This document shows, piece by piece, positions 12,739-22,336 of a stretch of 34,527 bases of DNA. Made by a program: the position numbers and the translations under genes. Below the pieces are notes generated by a model. That model was not told the origin of the DNA, made no database searches, and was given only the letters and a program-made list of their open reading frames with translations. The DNA is from a virus: the IMG/VR virus record IMGVR_UViG_3300035145_004316, positions 1 to 34,527 of that record, one strand, 5' to 3'. Each line of letters opens with the position of its first letter. Within the stretch, counting starts at the first letter, position 1.

Positions 12739-15700
12739 ATGGCTAAAGACTTTTTAAGTAATCAAATCAGAGTTAATAAAATAATTGGTTCAAATAATAC
12801 TTTAGGCCAACCAAAGCTAATAGTTTATCCTAATACAAAAGTGTTAGATGGCGCTGGCGGAATTAATCCTAATATGCTTTCTAACGTAGGCAGCGATGCT
12901 TTTTTATTTGTTAGTGGTGCTATAGGAGGAAAAGAACAGAGCTTAGATGACACAGTTTCAGTTTTTGGTGGTGACGTTGTAGTAAGTGGTACACTGTATG
13001 CTGAACGACAAGTAATTGAAGTAGATGAAGTATTACCAGGCTTTCTATACGTTTCAGGTAGCCTAGCTGTTACAGGAAGTTCTGTCTTTAATATCGATAA
13101 GTCTTCTGATTCTGATTTTATAGTTAAAACTATAGGAAAAGACAACGCAATTCGTGTTAATTCACTAAATGACACAATACAATTCATGTCAGGAGGATCA
13201 CCAACTTCTCCTGATGAATCAACATATACAGATACAAACTTTTTTGTAAGCGGATCAATAGGATCTGCACATCAACCTCATGCAGGTCAAATTGGTAATG
13301 GTGATAGAGGAACAGGAGTATTTGGCGGAGACCTTGTAGTTAGCGGTAACATGTGGGTTAAAGGAGTCAATATTGGCGGAAATCAAATTTCTCTCAAGGG
13401 TTATCGAGAAAACGGCGAGTTTGATCCTTCAAGCACAGTTACTGGAGATAACTCAATAGCGTTAGGATTTGAAAACAATATTGAAAGTGACTTATCTTTT
13501 ATTCTCGGTAGTAGAAACAATAAAATAGAAGGCGAAAACTATGTAAGAAATACAATAATGGGTTCTTACAATTCAGTAATATCTGGATCAAATTCTTCTA
13601 TTATTATTGGAGGTTCTTCAAATCAAATAAGCGGATCTTTTCCAGCTTATTCTGCATTTTCATCCAATGTCAGTATTGAAGCAGCAGAAGTTCTTGCTCT
13701 TTATAGTGACAATTTATTTGCAAGCGGAACTGTTAACAATTCTGTTGTTATAGGAAATGATAACAGAATAGAAGGTAGCTTAGAAGATCGCTCGGATGAA
13801 GTATTTATATTAGGGCGAAAAAACGAAGTATATGAAACGTCAAGAAGCTTAATATTAAATTTTGCTGACTCTAGCAGGTTTAACCCTGCCAACACAAACA
13901 ATCCCATACCAAATACATCCATCTCAGGCTCTAAAAATACATTACTGTTTTCAGCTGGTGCTGACTATGTTTCTGGCTCATATGATAACAAGTTGTTTTT
14001 AGAAAGCTCAAACGTAACAAAAACAAGTAACTCTTTTGTTAATGTAAAAAGCTCAGTCTTAGATGAAGTAGAAAACTCTTTTATATCATCGCAAAATGCT
14101 AATATCGAAAATGTCAAAAGTCTAGTTGCAATATCTGGAAAAAATAATACTATTAAAGACGATGATGTAACCTCTTTAGCTGACGAGCTAAACAGTAGAG
14201 CATTAAATGAATATATACCTGATACTGGCTTAAACGTTCTTCTAGGTAACGAGTACTCAGAAATTAGTGGTTCATACGTTAATATAATTGGAGGAGCTAA
14301 AAATAAAGTATCTGGGTCGTATTCGTCAATACTTGGATCAATATACTCTTCTATAACAGACTCTTCTGGGTCTGTAATTCTTGGTGGCTTAAACAATACA
14401 ATTACAAATAATCAAAACTTTATTCTAGGTACTGACAATATAGCAAATGCTGAACGGTCCTTTATAATTGGTAAAAACTTAACAAGTAATAATGACGACG
14501 AGTTTATTATTGGTGAAGGAACAAGCTCAAACGCAAGCTTAATTCTGAGTGCATCAAAATTTGAATTTGGCGATTTGACTGTGGATAAAGTTTACGGTAT
14601 TGATACAAACTTTTTTGTAAGCGGATCGATTGGTGCAAGAGAAAGATTTCTTCAAGGCAGCACTGTTGAAGAAGAATATTACGGTGTTGCAGTCTTTGGT
14701 GGAGATCTCCACGTTTCAGGAAACTTATCTGGTGGAAATTTCGATCTAGATAATGTCTTTTTTGACGGAGGCGATACAAAAGGACGCGCAAGATCTCTCG
14801 GTAATAATGATGCTCAAAATTTGTCTATTTTAACAGATGGAATACAAAGAGTCATAATAGAAGGAAACAGTGGAAGTCTAAACTTAGGCGGATTTGCTGA
14901 TGTTGATCAGTATGAGAATGTTCAGCTTCATATAAGGACTGGATCAATTGGTAGTTATGAATTTGAAAGCTCAAAAGATAAAGTTGCAGCAAAAAACTAT
15001 CCTTTCCTTATTTCTAGAAACGTTCAGCAAGTAATAAACGAACAAAATCCTTTTGTCAAAACAGAAGTAGGTCTTGCTTTTTCTTCATATCCTACTCTCG
15101 CTAATAACAGTTATGAAAGAGTTAATTCTGGCCTGGAAGAAGAACCAGGCGCTGCTATTACACATGAGGTAATAGGACGTCATTCTAAAGGTAATCTTTT
15201 ATTTAAAACTAAGAAAGATGAAGGTCAACTTTCTCTTGGAGAAGCGCCTTCTTTAACAACAAAACTTAAAATAACAAATGAAGGTGAATTTCTTTTAGGT
15301 AATGATAATCCTCAAGGAAATTATATTGATTTAAGAGTTTCTGGAAGTCAATGGCCACTAATACAAGCTTCAGGCTCAGTTCCTAGTGGTAGAATTATTT
15401 CTATCGCAGAAAATAGAGATGATACAAAAGGAATAAATCAGAAAGATACAATTTTTCATGTTTACGGAATTCCAGGATCGAAAAGAAATCTTCCAAACAG
15501 TCGATTAGTTTCATCTTTTGGCGGAGATGCTGTAATAAGTGGAACTTTATACGTTGAAGCTGACGTCAATCCTAATGAACCGGGGATTGATTTACATGGT
15601 TCTCTTTTGATACTAGGTGATATTGATAGTAAAGATGCTGATTTAGCAATAAATGCTCAAAATGATATTGCATTAAATGCTGAAAATGATGTAACTGTTC

Positions 15701-16086
15701 AAAATGATCTTGTTGTAACAAACAATATAACTGGCTCAAACATTAAAGGCTCAGGTGTAGAAGTTTCTAATGTCAATATGTCTTCTGTTTGGGAAGACGA
15801 AGGAAATGGAATCTTAAAATTTTCAGGGGCTATTGATGGTAATACAGGTCTAACAGCAATTGATTTATCTTCTACACTCGGGCTTTTAAGCACAACCACT
15901 GGAAATCCAAAAATTGTTTATTATCCGACTACAAATACAAGGCTATATGATACTTATTATGAGATAAGAAAAAACAATTTAGGCCAAGTAGAAGCATGGA
16001 ATACGGATACGAGTTCTTTTGTGACTAAGCCTATAGATACAGAAAGAGTTACAAGCCCTGAACATCTAGTTATATCTTTGAAATAG
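12739..16086 (+). CDS. Large fibre/adhesin, 1115 aa, with YadA-like repeats
   Basis: No enzyme motif; it is built from repeated beta elements. A unit of the type 'FFVSGSIG...VFGGDLVVSGN' occurs four times (around residues 54-89, 166-208, 622-668 and 904-940). Between the second and third lies a long stretch of short repeats such as SIALGFENNIES, FILGSRNNKIEG, TIMGSYNSVISG and SSILGSIYSSITD, resembling the left-handed beta-roll head of YadA-type trimeric adhesins. The C-terminal part is more irregular. Gene begins two bases after its neighbour. Most likely a trimeric tail-fibre or fibre-like adhesin exposed on the virion. High Ser/Gly/Asn content agrees. No S74-type chaperone domain is visible. 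Confidence 0.8.
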   Translation: MAKDFLSNQIRVNKIIGSNNTLGQPKLIVYPNTKVLDGAGGINPNMLSNVGSDAFLFVSGAIGGKEQSLDDTVSVFGGDVVVSGTLYAERQVIEVDEVLPGFLYVSGSLAVTGSSVFNIDKSSDSDFIVKTIGKDNAIRVNSLNDTIQFMSGGSPTSPDESTYTDTNFFVSGSIGSAHQPHAGQIGNGDRGTGVFGGDLVVSGNMWVKGVNIGGNQISLKGYRENGEFDPSSTVTGDNSIALGFENNIESDLSFILGSRNNKIEGENYVRNTIMGSYNSVISGSNSSIIIGGSSNQISGSFPAYSAFSSNVSIEAAEVLALYSDNLFASGTVNNSVVIGNDNRIEGSLEDRSDEVFILGRKNEVYETSRSLILNFADSSRFNPANTNNPIPNTSISGSKNTLLFSAGADYVSGSYDNKLFLESSNVTKTSNSFVNVKSSVLDEVENSFISSQNANIENVKSLVAISGKNNTIKDDDVTSLADELNSRALNEYIPDTGLNVLLGNEYSEISGSYVNIIGGAKNKVSGSYSSILGSIYSSITDSSGSVILGGLNNTITNNQNFILGTDNIANAERSFIIGKNLTSNNDDEFIIGEGTSSNASLILSASKFEFGDLTVDKVYGIDTNFFVSGSIGARERFLQGSTVEEEYYGVAVFGGDLHVSGNLSGGNFDLDNVFFDGGDTKGRARSLGNNDAQNLSILTDGIQRVIIEGNSGSLNLGGFADVDQYENVQLHIRTGSIGSYEFESSKDKVAAKNYPFLISRNVQQVINEQNPFVKTEVGLAFSSYPTLANNSYERVNSGLEEEPGAAITHEVIGRHSKGNLLFKTKKDEGQLSLGEAPSLTTKLKITNEGEFLLGNDNPQGNYIDLRVSGSQWPLIQASGSVPSGRIISIAENRDDTKGINQKDTIFHVYGIPGSKRNLPNSRLVSSFGGDAVISGTLYVEADVNPNEPGIDLHGSLLILGDIDSKDADLAINAQNDIALNAENDVTVQNDLVVTNNITGSNIKGSGVEVSNVNMSSVWEDEGNGILKFSGAIDGNTGLTAIDLSSTLGLLSTTTGNPKIVYYPTTNTRLYDTYYEIRKNNLGQVEAWNTDTSSFVTKPIDTERVTSPEHLVISLK

Positions 16087-16118
16087 TTAAAAATAGTTAA
16101 ATTAAAGGAAATTAAAAT

Positions 16119-19100
16119 ATGTCAATATTAGTACCAAAAGTACATCAAGATGGTTCACAAATAGGTATGCATGGAAGAGAATGGTCTAATGTTATATCTA
16201 ATATTATGCATGTGTCTTCATCTTTTATAGATGGTGCAAACATACTCTCAGGAGCTCATGGTTTAGAAGTAGATCAAAGATTAATTGTTTTGTCGCCGTA
16301 TCCAACTGCTGATGTACAGGCAAACTTAACAGGTGATGTAGTACCACTAAGAATCAATAACTTACTTGCTGCTTCTGCTGATTATAACATGGACGGAAAC
16401 AAAATAACCAATCTAGGTCCACCTACAGTAGCTGGCGATGCTGCTAATAAAAGCTATGTTGATCAAGCAATTACAGGATTAAAATGGAAGCAAAGTGTAA
16501 AAGCCTCTTCTGTTGACAAAGCTTCACCTGCTATAATATATTGGAAAACCTTCGAAGATGCAACATGGTCAGGTGACTCTGTTTCAGGATATACACAGAC
16601 TAGTTATGGTAATCCTGGGTGGGTATATAGCAATACAGCTGGCTCGCAAACACTCGAACTAAGAAGACCACGACAATCTAGAACAGAAGGTTCATATGGA
16701 CTAAATGTAAACACTAGTAATTTAGTGTGGAATGACGGTACTTCTCAGCAAAATCACCCAATTAGTGAATATTTATTTGATGGTGTTAATACATTCAAGA
16801 ACGGCGAAAGAGTTCTTGTTAACGTATTTCAAGATCCTTCAAGAAACGGTATTTATGAGTTTGTAATAACTGGTTCAAGCAATGAACCTGGATTTGAAAA
16901 TGTAAAACCTACTCTTATAAGAACAAATGATTTTAACTTAACTGCAGAAGTTTCTTCTGCAGCAGTTTTTGTAGAAGAAGGTACACAAAATGCTGATACT
17001 GCATTTGTTTGTACAACAAACAATACCGACATTGAAAATGATATTATCGGTACTTACAACATAGACTGGACAGTTTATGGCACACAAGCAGTTGATAATG
17101 TAACTATTTATAAAGATACAACACAGTCAGAGCGTTTAGAAGTGACTGGCGTTTTAAGAGATATCAATGATATTTATTACAACTATATTACTGATACTCG
17201 TCTTAATGTTGAGGATGGACACTTTCTTGTAGGCAATGGAACAACATTTGTTGCTGAAAAAGATGATACTGTTCGAACTTCAATGGGTTTAGGAACAGGT
17301 AATAGTCCTACATTTACAAACTTAACATTAACAGGTGGAGAATTAACAGCTTCTCATTTTGTATCCAACACAGGAAATCCTGTAAATCCGATAATATTAA
17401 GTTCACCTTTATCTGGAACAGTTTCTTTAACAGCCAACTCTATTGCTTTAGACACAAGTGTATCATCAAATACATTAACAACAACTGGAAATGCCGAAAT
17501 AGGTAGTGCTCTTACTGTAGTTGGACAACTTAATGCAAATGGAGACATTGTTGTTGCTAATACTAAAAATATTTCAGGTGCTAAATCAATCTCAGCACAA
17601 TTTGTTACAGCGTCTGTTGCATTAAGTGCAAGTTATATTCAGTTAAGAGAATTTTCAGATCAAACAACTTTTGAAAATGCGTACCCGACAAATAACTCTC
17701 TTTACACTTATGATAATGCACTTTACTTTGACGGTTCTGCGATTGCTGGCGAAGGAGTTATAGGCGGGCAGCCAAAAGAAAACGTTTTGTTTTACGGTGG
17801 TAATTTAACTTCAGATACAGCAACTTCTGGTGATCATTCCCCAACAGTTTTTTATATGAGAATGGGTGTTTCAGGTAGTCATCAAAGTGCAATTACAGAC
17901 GCAGCAGGAAGAAATTCTGCATATCAAATACTAACAGGATCTTTTGCAGAACTAACAGGCTCACGGGTCGATATTAATGGTGGTACAATTGATGTAGAAT
18001 TTGGTAAATTTGATGTACTATCAGGATCAGACGTTGATATTAATGCAGGTACAATTGATGGAACAATAATTGGTGACATTAACCCTGCTAAAGGTAAATT
18101 TACTATACTATCAGGATCAGACGTTGATATTGATGCAGGTACAATTGATGGAACAATAATTGGTGACCATACTCCTGCTAAAGGTACATTTACTATATTA
18201 TCAGGATCAGACGTTGATATTAATGCAGGCACAATTGATGGAACAACAATTGGTGACAGTAACCCTGCTAAAGGTAAATTTAGTGAACTTATTTCATCCA
18301 ACGCTTCAATAACAGGTGGTACAATTGATGGAACAACAATTGGTGACAGTAACCCTGCTAAAGGTAAATTTACCGAAATAACAGGATCTGTTGAAATTGT
18401 TAGTGGTAGAATAAGTAATACTATAATTGATAATACAAACACAATTCAGATAAACACAGCTGACTATACAACAGGTATATTTACAGATTTAACAGCATCT
18501 AACTTTATAATGCCTAAGACTGGCGATCAAGGTTATGTTGATATTAATGTAAGTAATACTACACAAGACAGTCAAATTTCATACTCAGGCAATGCTAAAC
18601 TAAGTATTGTTGCTACAGATCTTACAGCGTCTGACGCTCATATACAAGGTGGTTCTTTAACAGGTTCATTTGGTGTATTCTCAGTTCTAACAGGATCAGA
18701 TGTTGATATTAATGGTGGAACAATTGATGTAGAATTTGGTAAATTTACTATACTATCAGGATCAGACGTTGATATTGATGCAGGTACAATTGATGGAACA
18801 ATAATTGGTGATCATACTCCTGCACTAGGTATATTTACACAGCTGACAGGTTCCGATATTTATATAGGAAATGAATTAACAGCTAGCATTGGAGCGACAA
18901 TTGACTTTAATAATAATTTAGTACAAAATATTGAAACAGTTGGTTTTGAACCTGATCAGAGAAATGACGCTGTTAACAGACAATATATTGATACTGTTGT
19001 TGGCATTAAAACAAAGGTAAGACTTGCTTCAAGCGACGCAGTTGATATAGCAACTGTTAGTGTTGGTGATGAAATTGACGGTGTAGGCGCCCTTGCTGTG

Positions 19101-21158
19101 CAAGACGGCGATCGAATTTTATTGACAAATCAAGTTAATCCTGTAGAAAACGGAATTTATGTACTTGACAGTAGTTCATCACCTATGCTCGGAAGGCCTT
19201 TTGATTATGTTGAGTTTGATCCTGCTGGTGGTTTTGTTGTTTTAGTTGAAGAAGGAACAGCAAACGGACAAAGTATATATTCTCTTAAGTCTGACGGTAC
19301 CATCGGCAATGCCGCAATTACAGTAACAAAAATATCAAGTCAATATGGTGTATCATCTGAAGGCAAAGGTATTTCCAAAAACGTAAATATATTTAGTGTT
19401 GACTTACAAGAAGGTAATTGGGATAGTGATACTCCAGTTAATAGAGCTAATCTTGCTTTTGGAACAAGTGATAGACTTATTCTTTCTTCTTCAGTAAGAG
19501 TAGATGAATTAAAAGTTGTAGACTCAACAGGTCTAGCAGGCAAAGTTCAAATAAGTGGTAGCAATGACTCCTATATCGATAACGTTCAAATTGGTATGAA
19601 TACTGAAGCTTCAGCCAAGTTTAGTAATATCAATTTAACAACAGGTGAAATGATACTAGAAGGTACTACTCAAATAACAGGTTCAGCCGGTGCAACATCA
19701 AAGATTATACTTTCTAGTGGTAGCTTCGATAGGTTAAATATTCCTAACGTTATTACTATGGAAAAGACTTCAACACCTGAAGAACTTATTACAATACATG
19801 GTTCGTTAAAAATGGACAATGGCATGCCTTCAGATAGATCGCAAAGACTCTACCTTGATGGTGGCGATCTATACTTTGAAAATCATAAAATAGGTTCTGG
19901 TGGAGGTGGATCTGGTGGAGGTGTTCCGACAATATTAAGTGACTTTACTTCTATATATGTTACAGGTTCACAAGCTGATGGTCATGGTGCATTTATTAGT
20001 GGTAGCATGATAGTTGAAGGTGACTTGCAGATAAGAGGAACAACAACGACGGTTTCTTCTTCAAATACAACACTTCAAGATTCAATTATCGGATTAGGAA
20101 TAACAGGTTCACATAGTGGAAACGAAGAGTTTAATAACCTTGGAGATAGAGGTATAATATTTGCAAGAGGTGCAAACCAAACTGATGCACTTCCAGGTAT
20201 GTGGTGGGATGGATCGCAGTTCCAGTTTGCTAAGTCAGTAACATCTCCGTCATCTGGTTCTTTCGGCGCTGTAACAGAGAGATCAACAGTTAAGACAGGT
20301 GACGTAAATGCATTAGAAGTTACTGCTACAGAAGTTACTGCCAGTGCTGGATTAAATATTGGTGGAACTACTGGCTTTGACTTCCCTATAACAGACGGTA
20401 AAGATGGACAAGTATTACAAACAGACGGTTCTGGAAATCTAGCATTTGCAGATGCTTCATCACATCAAAGTAAAAAAATAAACGAGTTTGAACAAATAAA
20501 TATAACTAGCGACCCTGGAAGCTACGCCGCTCGAGCTTGGGGGATGGATTTTGCTAGACACATACATGATTTCAATGGTGTCAATCCTGATGTTATCTCA
20601 ATTAACATGTCAGCTGCATCAACAAATTCATATATAAATGTAACCGATAGCAAGTTAACTGTCTTATTCAATAATTTAAGTAGCGATTTTTATGTTCCAG
20701 GAAAGGTTTTTTATGTTGGTGTAAAAGGTTTAGACTTTGTCGCGTTGCAATCTTCTAATACAAAAGTACTTTCGATAGGGTTTACTATTGACCCTGCCGA
20801 TCCAAATTTTTCTAAATTTGCTACAGGTGGAACACTTTCATCAGGGTTTTATGATGGAATATATTCCAGTCTAATATATAGAGGCAGGCCATTTGAATCA
20901 GCTTCTATTTCAAGTTTTAACTTAATGGGTTCTAGGTGGCAATTTAATGCAGGTGATACAATCTCATCAAACGCAGCAGTAAACTATGCATTGTCTGATA
21001 TTTTAGATAGAATACCTTCTGGCGCTACAACCTCAACTGTTACTTATTGTCATAAGTTTGAAGTAGTAGAAAACACTCAAAATCCAGCTAAGCTCGAGCT
21101 TGTTTCAAATTATGATAACATATACATGTATTTTGACGATGCAGACCGAATTATATAA
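16119..21158 (+). CDS. Giant tail-fibre protein, 1679 aa
   Basis: AAAGGAAA precedes the ATG. The N-terminus (MSILVPKVHQDGSQIGMHGR, then EWSNV) is paralogous to that of the giant fibre at 22337, suggesting a common attachment end. Two 'D.AN/V.(K/R)(S/Q)Y(V/I)D' shaft modules occur (about residues 106-330 and 945-1075), each followed by an 'F/L.(G)(E/D)R(V/I)L..N/..NP..NGIY' unit. Residues about 614-758 and 858-912 are 30-residue repeats (LSGSDVDINAGTIDGTIIGD) encoded by near-identical 90-bp DNA units. Residues about 1250-1450 contain a Gly-rich hinge (SGGGGSGGG) and a 'TTTTVSSSNTTLQDSIIGLG ... GMWWDGSQFQFA' block typical of marine phage fibres. Probably a long trimeric fibre. Confidence 0.85.
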   Translation: MSILVPKVHQDGSQIGMHGREWSNVISNIMHVSSSFIDGANILSGAHGLEVDQRLIVLSPYPTADVQANLTGDVVPLRINNLLAASADYNMDGNKITNLGPPTVAGDAANKSYVDQAITGLKWKQSVKASSVDKASPAIIYWKTFEDATWSGDSVSGYTQTSYGNPGWVYSNTAGSQTLELRRPRQSRTEGSYGLNVNTSNLVWNDGTSQQNHPISEYLFDGVNTFKNGERVLVNVFQDPSRNGIYEFVITGSSNEPGFENVKPTLIRTNDFNLTAEVSSAAVFVEEGTQNADTAFVCTTNNTDIENDIIGTYNIDWTVYGTQAVDNVTIYKDTTQSERLEVTGVLRDINDIYYNYITDTRLNVEDGHFLVGNGTTFVAEKDDTVRTSMGLGTGNSPTFTNLTLTGGELTASHFVSNTGNPVNPIILSSPLSGTVSLTANSIALDTSVSSNTLTTTGNAEIGSALTVVGQLNANGDIVVANTKNISGAKSISAQFVTASVALSASYIQLREFSDQTTFENAYPTNNSLYTYDNALYFDGSAIAGEGVIGGQPKENVLFYGGNLTSDTATSGDHSPTVFYMRMGVSGSHQSAITDAAGRNSAYQILTGSFAELTGSRVDINGGTIDVEFGKFDVLSGSDVDINAGTIDGTIIGDINPAKGKFTILSGSDVDIDAGTIDGTIIGDHTPAKGTFTILSGSDVDINAGTIDGTTIGDSNPAKGKFSELISSNASITGGTIDGTTIGDSNPAKGKFTEITGSVEIVSGRISNTIIDNTNTIQINTADYTTGIFTDLTASNFIMPKTGDQGYVDINVSNTTQDSQISYSGNAKLSIVATDLTASDAHIQGGSLTGSFGVFSVLTGSDVDINGGTIDVEFGKFTILSGSDVDIDAGTIDGTIIGDHTPALGIFTQLTGSDIYIGNELTASIGATIDFNNNLVQNIETVGFEPDQRNDAVNRQYIDTVVGIKTKVRLASSDAVDIATVSVGDEIDGVGALAVQDGDRILLTNQVNPVENGIYVLDSSSSPMLGRPFDYVEFDPAGGFVVLVEEGTANGQSIYSLKSDGTIGNAAITVTKISSQYGVSSEGKGISKNVNIFSVDLQEGNWDSDTPVNRANLAFGTSDRLILSSSVRVDELKVVDSTGLAGKVQISGSNDSYIDNVQIGMNTEASAKFSNINLTTGEMILEGTTQITGSAGATSKIILSSGSFDRLNIPNVITMEKTSTPEELITIHGSLKMDNGMPSDRSQRLYLDGGDLYFENHKIGSGGGGSGGGVPTILSDFTSIYVTGSQADGHGAFISGSMIVEGDLQIRGTTTTVSSSNTTLQDSIIGLGITGSHSGNEEFNNLGDRGIIFARGANQTDALPGMWWDGSQFQFAKSVTSPSSGSFGAVTERSTVKTGDVNALEVTATEVTASAGLNIGGTTGFDFPITDGKDGQVLQTDGSGNLAFADASSHQSKKINEFEQINITSDPGSYAARAWGMDFARHIHDFNGVNPDVISINMSAASTNSYINVTDSKLTVLFNNLSSDFYVPGKVFYVGVKGLDFVALQSSNTKVLSIGFTIDPADPNFSKFATGGTLSSGFYDGIYSSLIYRGRPFESASISSFNLMGSRWQFNAGDTISSNAAVNYALSDILDRIPSGATTSTVTYCHKFEVVENTQNPAKLELVSNYDNIYMYFDDADRII
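17959..18391 (+). repeat. 90-bp in-frame tandem repeat array
   Basis: The word acgttgatat recurs at 18031, 18121 and 18211, exactly 90 bases apart, with a diverged unit at 18301 and a shortened unit (66 bases) at the left end. Each full unit encodes 30 residues with the motif SGSDVDI.AGTIDGT.IGD..PAKG. Adjacent units are nearly identical at DNA level, which points to recent expansion. Confidence 0.9.
18691..18855 (+). repeat. Second block of the 90-bp fibre repeat
   Basis: About 300 bases after the main array, 1.5 to 2 units reappear, including the shortened form followed by a full unit with HTPALG in place of HTPAKG. The same deletion-type short unit is present in both blocks, so the blocks probably arose by duplication of a larger segment. 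Confidence 0.8.
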
Positions 21159-21191
21159 TTTAAAAATCAATAACACATAGGAAGAATAAAT

Positions 21192-22007
21192 ATGTATTTC
21201 AATCGACGAGAACTTTTAAAAGCAAAAAATGGAGCTTTGCTGCAATTTGTAGGTGAAGATAATGAAATAGGATCTGTTGCCTTTAATAACAACATGGCTT
21301 TGTCTGCTTCGTCACCTGTAACAATGTCACTAGCAGCTTCGTTTAACGTAGACGGCGCAGACGCGTATTTCGGAAGCAATCTAAACACGTCAGGAAGTTT
21401 AGCAGTTTCTGACTCTACAACTCTTTATAATACACTTTCAGTTTCGCAAACAACATCATTACTAGGATCTTTAAACGTTACGGGTGAGTCCATTTTTTCT
21501 ACTGATACGACTGTTAGCGGAACACTCAAAGCTGAAAGTGATGTAGATCTTTCTTCTACAGGCGGCAACATAAAGGTTGGTAATGTAAATGCTTTGACAA
21601 TTAATGCATCTGGTGAAGTTACTAAAATTGGTCAAGGTATTGCATCAGACGGACAGTTTTTGAAATGGGATAATAGCAATGGAAAAGTTGTTTGGGAAAA
21701 TGTTCCTGATGCATATGAGACTTATAATGCAAAAACTACAGACTTTACAGCTGCGACAGGAAATTATTACAGTGTTGATACAACAACAGGACCTATAACA
21801 GCAACTCTTCCGTTAATTTCGAGTACTAGTGCTGGAGAAAAAGTTATTATCAAACTAAAAGCAGGTACTGACTTACTAAATATTTCTAGAGCAGGCACAA
21901 GTGACACGATAGAAGGAAGTAATAGCATAAATCTTACAGATTCAGCCATTCCTGGTCAAAGTGTAACTTTGATATCTGACGGGAATGGAACTTGGGAAAT
22001 TAATTAA
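21192..22007 (+). CDS. Fibre protein with shaft repeats and shared C-terminal module
   Basis: 271 aa with AGGAAG before the ATG. Residues about 65-135 are short shaft-like repeats (LNTSGSLAVSDSTTLYNTLS, TTSLLGSLNVTGESIF, TVSGTLKAESDV), the alternation expected of a triple beta-spiral or beta-helix. Residues about 148-172 hold a 'GQFLKWDNSNGKVVWENV' linker. The last about 90 residues (YYSVDTTTGPITATLPL, AGEKVIIKLK, TIEGSNSINL, SDGNGTWEIN) are the same C-terminal module as in the genes at 631, 2922 and 22337. It lies between the two giant fibres and is probably part of the same structure. Confidence 0.75.
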   Translation: MYFNRRELLKAKNGALLQFVGEDNEIGSVAFNNNMALSASSPVTMSLAASFNVDGADAYFGSNLNTSGSLAVSDSTTLYNTLSVSQTTSLLGSLNVTGESIFSTDTTVSGTLKAESDVDLSSTGGNIKVGNVNALTINASGEVTKIGQGIASDGQFLKWDNSNGKVVWENVPDAYETYNAKTTDFTAATGNYYSVDTTTGPITATLPLISSTSAGEKVIIKLKAGTDLLNISRAGTSDTIEGSNSINLTDSAIPGQSVTLISDGNGTWEIN

Positions 22008-22018
22008 ACGAGGTAGAA

Positions 22019-22294
22019 ATGTCAACTAATATAAAAACAATAACAATCGATGAGAATGGCAATGCATTTGCTGAAAGTTTTAAAAACCCAGGAGTAGGAA
22101 GTCTTTTAGTTGCTGAAGGTGATGATTTAGTTTTGCAAGAAGACTTGAGCACTGGTGTTGGAATTTTAACAGTAGATTTGACCACAACAAACAGTACAGG
22201 AACTTTAACTATAAATTTACCAGATTCAGTCGGCAATAGAACTGATAAACATTTAGAATTAGATTCAAATAATGATATTACACTAAAGTCATAA
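22019..22294 (+). CDS. Small structural protein
   Basis: 91 aa with CGAGG seven bases from the ATG. The first half (TITIDENGNAFAESFKNPGV, GSLLVAEGDDLVLQEDLS) is turn-rich. The second half (TTNSTGTLTINLPDSVGNRTDKHLELDSNN) resembles the beginning of the shared C-terminal fibre module (strand then 'NLPsa') but stops early, so it could be a shortened version. Position inside the fibre locus supports a virion role; no other evidence. Confidence 0.6.
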   Translation: MSTNIKTITIDENGNAFAESFKNPGVGSLLVAEGDDLVLQEDLSTGVGILTVDLTTTNSTGTLTINLPDSVGNRTDKHLELDSNNDITLKS

Positions 22295-22336
22295 CATAAT
22301 TAATATATATAAAACAAGAACAAAAGGATATGATTG

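Noticed and set aside
14507-14791. Gln/Leu/Arg-rich minus-strand open frame
   Set aside because: Antisense shadow of the 1115-aa fibre gene; biased composition, no start signals and no family pattern.
17959-18391. Regular 90-bp spacing considered as a CRISPR array
   Set aside because: There are no short palindromic repeats separated by unique spacers. The whole unit repeats and keeps the reading frame of a fibre protein.
17924-18442. Long minus-strand open frame of 172 codons opposite the 90-bp repeats
   Set aside because: It is a shadow of the repetitive plus-strand fibre gene: the repeated Pro/Ser/Val/Ile-rich peptide is the antisense of the tandem repeat, and there is no ribosome-binding site.
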